Shown in pieces: positions 24,913-33,483 of a stretch of 64,000 nt of DNA. The notes under the pieces are model-generated. The model did no database searches. It saw only the letters and a list, made by a program, of their open reading frames with translations, and had not been told where the DNA came from. The translations under genes were made by a program, and so were the position numbers. Position 1 is the first letter of the stretch, and every line of letters begins with the position of its first letter. The stretch spans positions 155,495 to 219,494 of the forward strand of contig DBTY01000017.1 of assembly GCA_002307295.1 (NCBI GenBank), read 5' to 3'. Source of the DNA: Ignavibacteriales bacterium UBA1304. Its GTDB lineage: Bacteria; Bacteroidota; Ignavibacteria; Ignavibacteriales; Ignavibacteriaceae.

Positions 24913-26160
24913 ATGACTACAACAAAAGAAAATATTGTAAGCGTTTTTAACGTTGAAGAAGTACGAAAAGATTTTCCTATACTAAGCAAGAAAGTATATG
25001 GCAAACCGCTTGTCTATTTAGACAACGCCGCAACTTCACAAAAACCGCAAAGCGTAATTGATACGATAGACAGATATTATACTGAGCTGAATTCAAATAT
25101 TCATCGCGGAGTGCACTTTCTTAGTCAGGCCGCTACAAACGAATATGAAAACTCCCGCGTGAAAATAAAAAACTTTATAAACGCGGTTTCGCATAAAGAA
25201 ATAATTTTTGTAAGAGGCGCTACCGAAGGAGTTAACCTTGTTGCAAATTCTTACGGCAGAAAAAATATTAAAGAGGGGGATGAGATTATTATCTCCACGA
25301 TGGAACACCATTCAAATATAGTTCCATGGCAGATGTTGTGCGAGGAGAAAAATGCAAAGCTTAGAGTTATTCCTATAAACGACGACGGCGAAATTATTAT
25401 AGACGAGTTTAAGAAATTAATAAATGAAAAAACTAAATTCATTTCTGTTGTGCATATATCAAATTCGCTCGGAACTGTCAATCCGGTAAAGGAAATTATT
25501 GAGATAGCGCATTCGCATAATATACCTATTTTAATTGACGGAGCGCAGGCAATACATCACGTCAAAGTTGACGTTCAGGAATTAGACTGCGACTTTTATG
25601 TATTTTCAGGACACAAAATTTACGGTCCAACCGGAATAGGCGTATTATACGGCAAAGAAAAACTGCTTGAAGAAATGCCCCCGTTTATGGGGGGCGGCGA
25701 TATGATCGCCTCGGTTACATTTGAAAAAACGACGTATAATGAACTGCCTTATAAGTTTGAAGCCGGGACTCCTAACATTGAAGGAACCATCGGGCTTGGC
25801 GCGGCTATCGATTATTTCTCGTCTATCGGGATAGATAAAATATCCGCTTATGAAAAAGAGCTGCTTGTATATGCTACTGAAAAACTTAAGACTATTAATG
25901 GGCTGACTATTATAGGCAATGCAAAAAATAAGAGCGGCGTTCTTTCGTTTGTTTTAGACGGAGTTCATCCGCACGATATTGGAACTATTTTGGACTATGA
26001 AGGCGTTGCTGTAAGGACAGGACACCATTGCACTCAGCCTGTAATGAAACGATATAATATCCCCGCGACTGCGCGAGCCTCGTTTGCTTTTTATAACACA
26101 AAGGAGGAAATTGATATTCTTGAAAAGGCTATATACAAAGTAATTGAGGTATTCAAATAA
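24913..26160 (+). CDS. sufS: Cysteine desulfurase SufS
   Basis: PLP enzyme that takes sulfur from cysteine for cluster assembly. The 415-residue protein shows YLDNAATSQKP (about residues 35-45), the HHSN motif in TMEHHSNIVPW, the PLP lysine in FSGHKIYGPTGIGVLYG, and the catalytic cysteine in VRTGHHCTQPVM. This is a group II (SufS/CsdA-type) desulfurase, in agreement with its SufU partner. The last base of its stop codon is the first of the sufU start. Confidence 0.96.
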   Translation: MTTTKENIVSVFNVEEVRKDFPILSKKVYGKPLVYLDNAATSQKPQSVIDTIDRYYTELNSNIHRGVHFLSQAATNEYENSRVKIKNFINAVSHKEIIFVRGATEGVNLVANSYGRKNIKEGDEIIISTMEHHSNIVPWQMLCEEKNAKLRVIPINDDGEIIIDEFKKLINEKTKFISVVHISNSLGTVNPVKEIIEIAHSHNIPILIDGAQAIHHVKVDVQELDCDFYVFSGHKIYGPTGIGVLYGKEKLLEEMPPFMGGGDMIASVTFEKTTYNELPYKFEAGTPNIEGTIGLGAAIDYFSSIGIDKISAYEKELLVYATEKLKTINGLTIIGNAKNKSGVLSFVLDGVHPHDIGTILDYEGVAVRTGHHCTQPVMKRYNIPATARASFAFYNTKEEIDILEKAIYKVIEVFK

Positions 26161-26612
26161 TGTCGACGGAATTAAGAGAATTATATCAGCAGGTTATTTT
26201 GGACCATAATAAAAGTCCAAGAAATTTTAAAAAACTTGAAGACGCAAATCTTTTTGCGGAAGGTTTTAATCCGCTTTGCGGAGATCATTTTGATATCTAT
26301 GTAAAACTTGAAGACAACATAATTAAAGATGTTTCTTTCATGGGGCAGGGATGCGCTATTTCTAAATCGTCGGCGTCTATAATGACTTCAATTGTAAAGG
26401 GTAAAACGCTTGAAGAAGCCGAAACTCTTTTCCAAAAGTTTCATGAATTAGTAACCGGACAAATAAAAGCCGCCGATGTTGAAGAAATGGGAAAACTTGC
26501 AGTCTTTGAAGGAGTACAGGATTTTCCGGCAAGGGTCAAATGCGCAAGCCTTGCGTGGCATACGCTGCACTCTGCGCTGAAAGAAGAAAACGCTAAAGTA
26601 ACAACTGAGTAA
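26160..26612 (+). CDS. sufU: Sulfur acceptor SufU
   Basis: Zinc-binding sulfurtransferase that accepts persulfide sulfur from SufS. In the 150-residue protein the zinc ligands are seen as Cys40 and Asp42 in NPLCGDHFDIYV, Cys65 in GQGCAISKSSASIM, and Cys128 in ARVKCASLAWHTL. The GCAISKSSAS insertion region is that of SufU rather than IscU. It overlaps the sufS stop by one base, so translation is coupled. Confidence 0.95.
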   Translation: MSTELRELYQQVILDHNKSPRNFKKLEDANLFAEGFNPLCGDHFDIYVKLEDNIIKDVSFMGQGCAISKSSASIMTSIVKGKTLEEAETLFQKFHELVTGQIKAADVEEMGKLAVFEGVQDFPARVKCASLAWHTLHSALKEENAKVTTE

Positions 26613-26618
26613 TATAAT

Positions 26619-26939
26619 ATGACAACTTTGCCTATAATGGATTTAGAACAAAGCGTAATAAAAATGCTTCACACTTGTTACGACCCGGAAATACCTGTGG
26701 ATATTTTTGAGCTTGGTCTGATATACGAAGTAAACGCTAACGCCGAAAATGACGTTGAAATTAAAATGACTTTGACTTCGCCAATGTGCCCGTCAGCTCA
26801 GGCGTTGCCGTTAGAAGTAAAAGAAAAAGTGAAACTCATTCCCGAAGTAAGAAACGTTGACGTTGAAGTGGTCTGGACTCCTACATGGGATCAAAATATG
26901 ATGAGCGATGCGGCAAAACTGAAACTAGGTTTTTTATAA
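26619..26939 (+). CDS. sufT: SufT-like MIP18/DUF59 Fe-S maturation protein
   Basis: A 106-residue protein of the MIP18 (DUF59) family, which helps Fe-S cluster maturation. The family core reads CYDPEIPVDIFELGLIYEV (residues 18-36) and MTLTSPMCPSAQALPLEV with a conserved cysteine (about residue 60). Its end VVWTPTWDQNMMSDAAKLKLGFL is typical. It lies six bases after sufU, which fits a SUF accessory role. Confidence 0.9.
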   Translation: MTTLPIMDLEQSVIKMLHTCYDPEIPVDIFELGLIYEVNANAENDVEIKMTLTSPMCPSAQALPLEVKEKVKLIPEVRNVDVEVVWTPTWDQNMMSDAAKLKLGFL

Positions 26940-26983
26940 AAAGGGCAACGGCAATTTTTTAGTTCTTATTAAGATAGATGCGT

Positions 26984-27094
26984 ACTACTATTACGGTAGT
27001 TCGTAGACGCGGACTTTCAGTCTGCGTAATTCATCTGTTTTTTGACTTCCAAGTCGACGGATGATAGGGAAAGGTTTTGTTTTAAACGCAGACT
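26984..27094. repeat. Inverted-repeat-rich leader before the bacilliredoxin gene
   Basis: Within 268 bp between sufT and the next start there are three nested inverted sequences: ACTAC/GTAGT (26984-27000); ACGCGGACT/AGTCTGCGT (27007-27027, one mismatch); and ACGCAGACT (27086-27094), a perfect complement of the 27019-27027 arm. The alternatives are mutually exclusive in RNA. This may be a dispersed repeat or a switch-like leader. A frame open from 27061 runs through part of it but has no family similarity before residue MFNN. Confidence 0.55.
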
Positions 27095-27207
27095 TATACG
27101 CTGAGCTCTGTCGAAGCGAAAAGTACGCGTTACGCAATAATGTTAGTAAGAGATGCGATGGATGTTCTGATATTAAGAAAAATGTGTATAATAAAAATGG
27201 AGATGAT

Positions 27208-27750
27208 ATGTTTAACAATAGTTCAAATACGCGTCAGCCAATGTATGACGTAGACGCAGTGCAACCGATGCGCGACGAGCTTATTGCAGTCGGCTTTACA
27301 GAATTGCTAACAGCCGCGGCAGTTGAAGCGGCGGTTAAAGTAAAAGACGACAAAACCGTTTTAGTTGTTATTAATTCAGTTTGCGGGTGCGCCGCTGGAG
27401 GCGCCAGACCCGGAGTCTCGTTAGCGCTCCAAAATAAAATTATTCCTGATAAACTTTATACTGTTTTTGCAGGTCAGGATAAAGAGGCGGTGGAAAGAGT
27501 CAGGGAATATATAAAAGATTTTCCCCCGTCTTCCCCAAGCATAGCGTTATTTAAAAATGGAGAATTAATTCACTTTACGCAGCGGTCGTATATTGAAGGC
27601 TTTTCCCCGGAGCAAATTGCCTCAGATCTGATTGAAGCTTTTGAAAAGTTTTGTTCAGGCTCAGGGCCTTCTATCGATCCGGAAGATTTCAAAAAAGTAT
27701 TATCCGCAAAAGCATGCGGATCAAAAATTCCATCATTCAAAAATAATTGA
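27208..27750 (+). CDS. Bacilliredoxin (BrxA/BrxB, YphP/YqiW family)
   Basis: A thiol-disulfide protein that removes bacillithiol from bacillithiolated proteins. The CGC active site is Cys59-Gly60-Cys61 in VINSVCGCAAGGARPG, with the family opening MYDVDAVQPMRDEL. The fold core and the FPPSSPSIALFKNGEL and HFTQRSYIEG motifs are present. The ATG at 27208 is chosen because GGAGATGAT precedes it and family similarity starts there. Length is 180 residues against about 145 in Bacillus; the extra C-terminus CSGSGPSIDPEDF has two further cysteines across its length. Presence suggests bacillithiol use, and its place in the SUF operon suggests a link with thiol and Fe-S stress. Confidence 0.9.
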   Translation: MFNNSSNTRQPMYDVDAVQPMRDELIAVGFTELLTAAAVEAAVKVKDDKTVLVVINSVCGCAAGGARPGVSLALQNKIIPDKLYTVFAGQDKEAVERVREYIKDFPPSSPSIALFKNGELIHFTQRSYIEGFSPEQIASDLIEAFEKFCSGSGPSIDPEDFKKVLSAKACGSKIPSFKNN

Positions 27751-27756
27751 TATAAA

Positions 27757-28218
27757 ATGAAATTCAGCGCTCAGGAAGAATATGGTTTAAGATGTCTGCT
27801 TCAGATTGGCAAAAGCGGCAATGGTCTCACAATCCCGGAAATAAGCAAACTTGAAAGTCTGTCGCAGGCAAACGTTGGAAAACTTTTGCGGATTTTACGG
27901 ATGGGAGGACTAATTGACGCGGCTCGTGGACAGGCAGGCGGATACAAACTCGCCCGGCCGGCTGATCAAATAAACGTTAACGAAGTACTTGACGTATTGG
28001 GAGGCAAACTCTTCGATACGTCCTTTTGCGATATTCATTCCGGCGCAGAAACAATTTGTACAAACACTATCGATTGTTCTATTCGTTCGTTGTGGAAGAC
28101 AATTCAAAATACTGTTGAAAATGTGTTGGGTAAAATAACTTTGAAGGATTTGATTGGAAATGAAAAAGACTTTGAGTTTTACCTGACTAACAGAAGCGAA
28201 GAAATATCGAATAATTAA
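27757..28218 (+). CDS. Rrf2-family regulator, probably Fe-S sensing (IscR/SufR-like)
   Basis: A 153-residue winged-helix protein. Residues 1-70 are the Rrf2 helix-turn-helix with SQANVGKLLRILRMGGLI and the RGQAGGYKLARP wing. Three cysteines at 91, 101 and 107 have C-x9-C-x5-C spacing and match the cluster-binding loop of IscR-like proteins, though the first gap is longer than in E. coli IscR. It is the last gene of the SUF operon, six bases after the bacilliredoxin stop, so it probably represses the operon when clusters are plentiful. The palindrome at 21283 is a candidate target. Confidence 0.88.
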   Translation: MKFSAQEEYGLRCLLQIGKSGNGLTIPEISKLESLSQANVGKLLRILRMGGLIDAARGQAGGYKLARPADQINVNEVLDVLGGKLFDTSFCDIHSGAETICTNTIDCSIRSLWKTIQNTVENVLGKITLKDLIGNEKDFEFYLTNRSEEISNN

Positions 28219-28228
28219 AAAGGATACT

Positions 28229-28256
28229 GTAGAGACGCAAAATTTTGCGTCTCTAC
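28229..28256. repeat. Perfect 28-bp palindrome between convergent genes
   Basis: Arms of 14 bases, GTAGAGACGCAAAA and its exact complement, meet without a loop. It lies 10 bp after the Rrf2 stop and 23 bp before the OPT gene stop. It has no long T tract but may stop transcription from both sides. GTAGAGACG palindromes are common dispersed repeats in bacteria. Confidence 0.8.
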
Positions 28257-28279
28257 GATAACCTATAAAAAATGGGCGG

Positions 28280-30265
28280 TTACAGTTCGTCCGGTTTTCC
28301 TCTCATAGAATCCCACGCCATATATCCGCATAAAGCCGTATACATTACGATAGCGACAATTTCAGCGGAATGCGATTCATACCAGGCTTCGTTAATCCAG
28401 TTAAAATTAAGATGGAGCAAAGCGCTTACAACGCCCATTAATGCGCCGCCTGCAATAAATCCGCTGGCTATTAACGTTCCGCGTTCTCTGCGCGCTGTGT
28501 TTATAGCTTCGCTCTTGCTGCGTGTAGAAACAAAATGAGCAATTAAACCGCCTACAAGAAGCGGAGTATTTAACTCCAAAGGAATATACATGCCTAATGC
28601 AAACGCAAGCGCAGGCACGTTAATGCTCGTTAAAATCAAAGCTAATAAAGCTCCTGCGATATAAAGAGCCCATGGCGCAGGCTGGTTTGACATAAGCGGT
28701 TTTATAACCGCAGCCATCGCGTTTGCCTGAGGAGCTGCAAGAGCGCCGGAATTGAAACTGTAAATTTTATCAAGCAGTATTATTACTCCGCCGACTGTAG
28801 CGGCCGATAACAACGTTCCTAAAAACTTCCAGCTCTGCTGTTTATACGGCGAAGAGCCAAGCCAGTAACCGATTTTCAAATCGGTAATAAAACCGCCTGC
28901 CATAGAAAGAGCGGTACAAACAACTCCGCCTATTAATAAGGCGGCCACCATCCCAAACTCGCCTTTAAGTCCTACTGAAACCAATACGACTGACGACAGA
29001 ATTAAAGTAACAAGCGTCATACCGGAAACAGGGTTTGTGCCTACTATAGCTATTGCATTTGCCGCAACAGTAGTAAAAAGGAACGACACTATTAGGACTA
29101 TTAGCAATCCTATTAAGGCGTAAGTTAAATTAAAAACTACGCCAAACTGGAAAAATATAAATATCATAATTGCGGTAACAAGTATTCCGCTTGCAATAAT
29201 GATAATAGGAATATCTCTTTGAGTTCTTACGTTTTCGGCGGAGGCTAATTTACCTCCAAAAATTTCTTTAATAGCTAACGAAAAAGCCGATGAAATAATT
29301 TTTGAAGAGCGTACAATGCCGATGATTCCCGCCATTGCAATTCCGCCAATACCAATATGTCTTACGTAGTTTTTGAATATTTCCTCTGCGGTCATTGCGG
29401 GAATTAATTTTGTGACGTTTGCGCCAAGAGGAACTGTAAGTCCCTGACCGATGTAAGAAACAATTGGAATAAGCACATACCACGAAACAAAAGAGCCTGC
29501 GCAGATTATAGCCGAGTATTTTAGTCCTACTATATAACCAAGCCCGGTAACTGCGGCTCCAACGTTTATTTTAAATACAAGTTTTGCTTTATCTGCAAGC
29601 TCCTGACCGACAGGTATAACGCGGGAAGTAAAAACCTCGCTCCACCAGCCGAAAGAGGCTATAATAAAATCGTAAACTCCGCCGATAATTCCGCTCACTA
29701 AAAGCACAAAAGCCTGACTGCCGCCTTTTTCTCCGGCAATTAATATTTCCGTAGTTGCAGTAGCTTCGGGGAAGGGGAATTTGCCGTGCATTTCTTTAAC
29801 AAAATATTTTCTGAACGGGATAAGGAATAAAATTCCAAGCATTCCGCCAAATAACGACGAAAGAAATATTTTATAAAAATCGACCTGAAGGTTAAGTATG
29901 TAAAGCGCCGGAATAGTAAAAATTGCTCCCGCTACTATTACGCCGGAAGTTGAACCTACAGACTGGATAATTATATTTTCGCCCAAAGCTCCTTTGCGTT
30001 TAAGAGTTTTGGAAAGCCCGACGGCAATTATAGCAATTGGAATAGCGGCTTCAAAAACCTGCCCAATTTTTAGGCCGAGATATGCCGCCGCCGCAGAAAA
30101 CAGCACGGCCATTACAAGTCCGGTAAGTATTGAGTATGCGCTGACCTCCGGGTACGTTTTATTTGCGGACATTATAGGAGAGTATTCTTCTCCTTCTTTT
30201 AATTCCGTATACGCGTTAGAAGGCAGCTTGGTTGCCGGCTGATTTGTAGTATTTGGTTCGCTCAT
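28280..30265 (-). CDS. OPT-family oligopeptide (or metal-chelate) transporter
   Basis: A 661-residue inner-membrane transporter with about 14-16 hydrophobic segments. Family motifs include TGLVMAVLFSAAAAYLGLKIGQVFEAAIPIAI near residue 48, FPFPEATATTEILIAGEKGG, and NPVSGMTLVTLILSS. Members move oligopeptides or metal-siderophore-like chelates by proton symport; the substrate here cannot be assigned. The N-terminus is cytoplasmic and soluble. It stands alone, convergent with the SUF operon. Confidence 0.9.
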   Translation of the reverse strand: MSEPNTTNQPATKLPSNAYTELKEGEEYSPIMSANKTYPEVSAYSILTGLVMAVLFSAAAAYLGLKIGQVFEAAIPIAIIAVGLSKTLKRKGALGENIIIQSVGSTSGVIVAGAIFTIPALYILNLQVDFYKIFLSSLFGGMLGILFLIPFRKYFVKEMHGKFPFPEATATTEILIAGEKGGSQAFVLLVSGIIGGVYDFIIASFGWWSEVFTSRVIPVGQELADKAKLVFKINVGAAVTGLGYIVGLKYSAIICAGSFVSWYVLIPIVSYIGQGLTVPLGANVTKLIPAMTAEEIFKNYVRHIGIGGIAMAGIIGIVRSSKIISSAFSLAIKEIFGGKLASAENVRTQRDIPIIIIASGILVTAIMIFIFFQFGVVFNLTYALIGLLIVLIVSFLFTTVAANAIAIVGTNPVSGMTLVTLILSSVVLVSVGLKGEFGMVAALLIGGVVCTALSMAGGFITDLKIGYWLGSSPYKQQSWKFLGTLLSAATVGGVIILLDKIYSFNSGALAAPQANAMAAVIKPLMSNQPAPWALYIAGALLALILTSINVPALAFALGMYIPLELNTPLLVGGLIAHFVSTRSKSEAINTARRERGTLIASGFIAGGALMGVVSALLHLNFNWINEAWYESHSAEIVAIVMYTALCGYMAWDSMRGKPDEL

Positions 30266-30409
30266 AAAATATTCCTATAAAGTTTAATGGAATTATTTTG
30301 AATTAATATTATCAGTTTTACTTTTTATCAATCAAATTTAGCAGTTATATTAAGATCTAAATTAATTTAATTACAAAGATAACATAAATAAATATTTTAG
30401 TATATAAAT

Positions 30410-31108
30410 ATGAAGGGAAAGTTATATTTAGTCTCCACGCCTATAGGCAATTATGAAGACATTACGTTAAGAGCTCTGAAAGTTTTAAAGTCGGTAGATT
30501 TTATTATTTGTGAAGAATTTAAAGAAGCTAGAAGGCTTTTGTCTAATTACGAAATTCAAAAAGAATTGTTTCAGGCAAACGAGCATAACGAAAAAGAGTT
30601 TGCAATGGAATTGCTGCTTAAGCTGTCAAACGGCGAGTCGGCCGCTTTAATATCCGATTGCGGCGCGCCATTATTTTCCGATCCCGGGCATATATTGGTT
30701 GATATGTGCATTTCCGGCGGCATTGAAGTTATTCCGATTGCCGGAGCAAATTCTCTTATTTTGGCTCTTATGGGCTCTGGATTAGATTTTGAAAAGTTTT
30801 ATTATTACGGCTGGCTTTCGCCTAAAAAAGAACTGCGTCAGCAGGAATTATTCAGACTAAAAAAAATAAACGAATTAATAGTTTTATTAGACACTCCTTA
30901 CCGCCTTAAAAGCGTTTTAGCGGACATAGTAAAAATGTTCGGTAAAAGTCAAAGCGTAGTAGTCGCTTTCGATTTAACCATGAAGACGGAACATTTCTAC
31001 CGTGGTTCGGCGGAGTCTATTTTAAAGCAGGTGGAAAAATCAAACCTGAAAGGGGAGTATGTTCTGCTGATAGATAATTCAGTCCGCAAAAATTTTAAGT
31101 ATAATTAA
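30410..31108 (+). CDS. RsmI-like SAM-dependent tetrapyrrole-methylase-fold protein
   Basis: The N-terminal half resembles RsmI, the 16S rRNA C1402 2'-O-methyltransferase: LYLVSTPIGNYEDITLRAL (residues 5-23) and ISDCGAPLFSDPG (about 80-92). However the usual CEDTR segment reads CEEFKEARRLL, and the protein is only 232 residues, about 50 shorter than typical RsmI, so it belongs to the short group of RsmI-like proteins known in Bacteroidota. The target is unclear. The gene is followed at its stop codon by the remains of a beta-barrel gene, so the original 3' neighbourhood was rearranged. Confidence 0.75.
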   Translation: MKGKLYLVSTPIGNYEDITLRALKVLKSVDFIICEEFKEARRLLSNYEIQKELFQANEHNEKEFAMELLLKLSNGESAALISDCGAPLFSDPGHILVDMCISGGIEVIPIAGANSLILALMGSGLDFEKFYYYGWLSPKKELRQQELFRLKKINELIVLLDTPYRLKSVLADIVKMFGKSQSVVVAFDLTMKTEHFYRGSAESILKQVEKSNLKGEYVLLIDNSVRKNFKYN

Positions 31109-31498
31109 ACTCCTAGCCTTGGCGCAGAAGCTTCAATCAACTATCGTGAAGAGAAATACTGGAACGGGGGGCTGAAAGTTAAAAGCTGGCCTATAATGAT
31201 AACTGGTCTGTTTTATCCAATCCCAATAATTTATGGAGCAGTTGGATTTGGCTGGTACAACACAACCTTCGATTATAACCAGAATCAGTTTCCGCTTGAA
31301 CTTCTTTCTGACGAGACAAAACAGGAAGTCGGCTGGCACTTTGGCGGCGGTCTTGAACTGCCTGTAGGAACTAATGCCAAACTTACGGCTGACGTCAGAT
31401 ATGTTTTCTTAAACTACGATTTTAAATCAGTCCCCGGCTTTAGCGATACCAAAAGTGATTTTTATGTAATGACAGTCGGTTTTCTTTTTGGATTATAG
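31109..31498 (+). pseudogene. Beheaded outer-membrane beta-barrel gene
   Basis: An open frame of 129 codons begins directly after the RsmI-like stop without signal peptide or start codon. It reads TPSLGAEASINYREEKYW, then alternating beta-strand text (AVGFGWYNTTFDYN, WHFGGGLELPVGTNAKLTADVRYVF) and ends FYVMTVGFLFGL, the form of a terminal beta-signal. This is the C-terminal part of a small OmpW/OMP_b-brl-like barrel. An internal ATG at 31196 exists but would give a protein that cannot be exported. A deletion that removed the 5' end is the simplest explanation. Confidence 0.65.
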
Positions 31499-31608
31499 CT
31501 CCCGGAATTAAGAGCGCTTCTTATCATCAGAAATTAATTAGCTCCGCAACCCGGGGCTAATGTTTAAATGGGAATAATTGAACTAGAGGGGGTGAGGGGA
31601 GAAGTAAC

Positions 31609-31647
31609 TTGACAAAACTTGACAACTGATTATATATTATATATATT
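31609..31647 (+). promoter_or_regulatory. Promoter and tandem TTGACA motif before the XRE-ImmA gene
   Basis: ACTTGACAA occurs twice, ten bases apart, giving TTGACA at 31609-31614 and 31619-31624. The second has TATATT (31642-31647) after exactly 17 bases; the first has TATATT (31633-31638) after 18. Transcripts from the second would start almost at the ATG at 31656. The repeat one helical turn apart could also be an operator for the XRE domain. Confidence 0.55.
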
Positions 31648-31655
31648 TGCTTATC

Positions 31656-32786
31656 ATGAAAACATTAAATACACAAAAGATACAAGAGAGATTAAATTCA
31701 CTTGGTTTGTCTCCAGCTAAATTGAGCCAGGAGATATCGGTTAGCCGCGAAGCAGTATCGCAATGGCTGAATAATGAGACTTTTCCTCGTCCAGACAAAC
31801 TACTAAAATTAGGCCGGCTTCTTTCGCTTAAATATGATGAATTAGTGGTTACTCCGGAAATTATGGAGCCAATAGTCGCTTTTCGAAGTGTTCGTAATAC
31901 AGTAACAACTCCTAAGCATATTAAGAGAGCTAAGGAAATGGGGTATTCGTTAGAGCAGTTGGTAGAGTATTTACCATTTAAAGTAGAGATTAATCCCAAA
32001 TCTCTTAATAATCCAGTGGTTGAGTATAAGTATATTCAAACGGCAGTGAAAGCAGTAAAAGAGTTGCTGGGTATTTCTAAAATTAAAATTGAAGTTTCTG
32101 ATATAATAAATTATTTTACTCAATCGAAAACAATTCTTATTCCTGTTCTTCTTGGCAAAGAAAAAAATCACGAAAATGCTTTGCATATACATCTTCCCCA
32201 AAGCGCCACTAATTGGGTATATGTGAATTTAGATACCTATGAGCTCGATTTTAAATTTTGGTTAGTGCATGAATTGGGGCATATCTTTACTCCGCAACTT
32301 AAAGATGATGAAGCGGAAGAATTTGCCGATAACTTTGCGGGCGCTTTTTTATTCCCCGAGGAAATTGCAAAGACGATATATCAGACGGTTTCTGAACTTT
32401 CAAACGTCAATCAAAAAGTAAACCTAATTTTTGAAAATGCTCGACGTTATACAATTTCCGCGATTACGGTTCTTATGGAAATTAATAAGTATGCCAGGGA
32501 GAACAAGTTGCCAGAAATAGATTTGGGTCAGAATTTCTATGCCAGAAACGCTAATTTTACTAAAGAAAATTATACGCTGGTAAGTAAAAATATTTTTGGG
32601 AGTAAAAAGCCAACGGTTTCAAAATATATTACAATCAGCGCTCGGGAATATCAAACGGAATTCTTTGATGTATTGGCCAGATATATTTCCGGCAAAGAGG
32701 CTTCGTCTTCTATTGTTAGAAACGTTTTGAATTTGCCGATTGCAGATTCCATCGAAATATTTGATTATCTCAAAAATGCCACATAA
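31656..32786 (+). CDS. XRE-ImmA/IrrE protein (helix-turn-helix plus zinc peptidase), likely antitoxin
   Basis: A 376-residue fusion. Residues 3-64 are an XRE/Cro helix-turn-helix (LSPAKLSQEISVSREAVSQW). Residues about 130-260 are an ImmA/IrrE (COG2856) metallopeptidase with HELGH at 205-209 and a downstream acidic ligand region DDEAEEFADNFAGAFLFP. A C-terminal segment after residue 300 has no match I recognise. The ATG at 31656 is preferred over an upstream TTG. The gene overlaps the PIN gene by 11 bases. Fusions of this kind act as antitoxins or as repressors cleaved in mobile elements; the overlap supports antitoxin. No integrase or phage genes are near. Confidence 0.85.
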   Translation: MKTLNTQKIQERLNSLGLSPAKLSQEISVSREAVSQWLNNETFPRPDKLLKLGRLLSLKYDELVVTPEIMEPIVAFRSVRNTVTTPKHIKRAKEMGYSLEQLVEYLPFKVEINPKSLNNPVVEYKYIQTAVKAVKELLGISKIKIEVSDIINYFTQSKTILIPVLLGKEKNHENALHIHLPQSATNWVYVNLDTYELDFKFWLVHELGHIFTPQLKDDEAEEFADNFAGAFLFPEEIAKTIYQTVSELSNVNQKVNLIFENARRYTISAITVLMEINKYARENKLPEIDLGQNFYARNANFTKENYTLVSKNIFGSKKPTVSKYITISAREYQTEFFDVLARYISGKEASSSIVRNVLNLPIADSIEIFDYLKNAT

Positions 32787-33339
32787 AGAATTATTACTTG
32801 ATACAAATTCTTATTTACGGCTTGCAAAGTCAATTAGACCTTTGCTTGGAGAGCCATTTGGGAAAGATAACTATGCCCTTTACATTCATAAAGAACTTCA
32901 GTATGAACTTGATCGTAGCCAACGTTTACAAAGCACTTTTTATTGGATAGAAGAGGAAGAATACAAAAAAGAAAGAAAAAAGATAATTCGCATTCAAAAA
33001 AGCGAAGAGCAAGACATTGATGACGTATATGAATACATTGATGCTTATAAAAAGGGCGAAGGCATGAATCTTTCACGTGAAGATATGCTTTGTATAGCTA
33101 CTGCGTATGTGCGGAAGATTCCGCTTGTGACCGATGATAAACAAATGCTCATTACTGCAAAGGATTTTGCTGTTGCTGCCTATAGAACAATAGAATTGTT
33201 AAAACTAATGGAAGATAATGAATTTATAAACCACGAGAAAGTTGATGAAATAATATCATATCTGAAATATATAAACGATTTCCCTATTGCCTTTAATAAA
33301 TTATATCGTTCCATATATGGGAGCGCTCCTCCTGATTAA
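32776..33339 (+). CDS. PIN-domain protein, likely ribonuclease toxin
   Basis: A 187-residue protein starting at ATG 32776 inside the end of the XRE-ImmA gene. It begins MPHKELLLDTNSYLRLAKSI with the first PIN aspartate at residue 9. Further acidic positions are Glu44 (YELD), Asp103 in SREDMLCIATAY and Asp120-Asp121 in LVTDDKQM, the usual order of PIN catalytic residues. A lysine/glutamate-rich helical insertion (residues 58-95) sits between them. PIN domains cleave RNA; with its overlapping partner it is a toxin-antitoxin pair. The layout resembles the PIN-like DUF4411 proteins proposed to pair with ImmA-type antitoxins. Confidence 0.8.
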   Translation: MPHKELLLDTNSYLRLAKSIRPLLGEPFGKDNYALYIHKELQYELDRSQRLQSTFYWIEEEEYKKERKKIIRIQKSEEQDIDDVYEYIDAYKKGEGMNLSREDMLCIATAYVRKIPLVTDDKQMLITAKDFAVAAYRTIELLKLMEDNEFINHEKVDEIISYLKYINDFPIAFNKLYRSIYGSAPPD

Positions 33340-33483
33340 ATATTATAATTACAATGATTAACATCATAACTGAAATCTGTTTTTCCTCCCTCTCAAATGC
33401 CCTGAAATCTTTAAGACTTTCTCATTCGTCAAAGAATTCGTATATTTGCAACCCACTTTAAAAACTATGATAAGAAATATAAC

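Noticed and set aside
27061..27207. N-terminal extension of the bacilliredoxin
   Set aside because: The frame is open from 27061 but the extra 49 residues are encoded by inverted repeats, are unlike the family, and a good ribosome site precedes ATG 27208.
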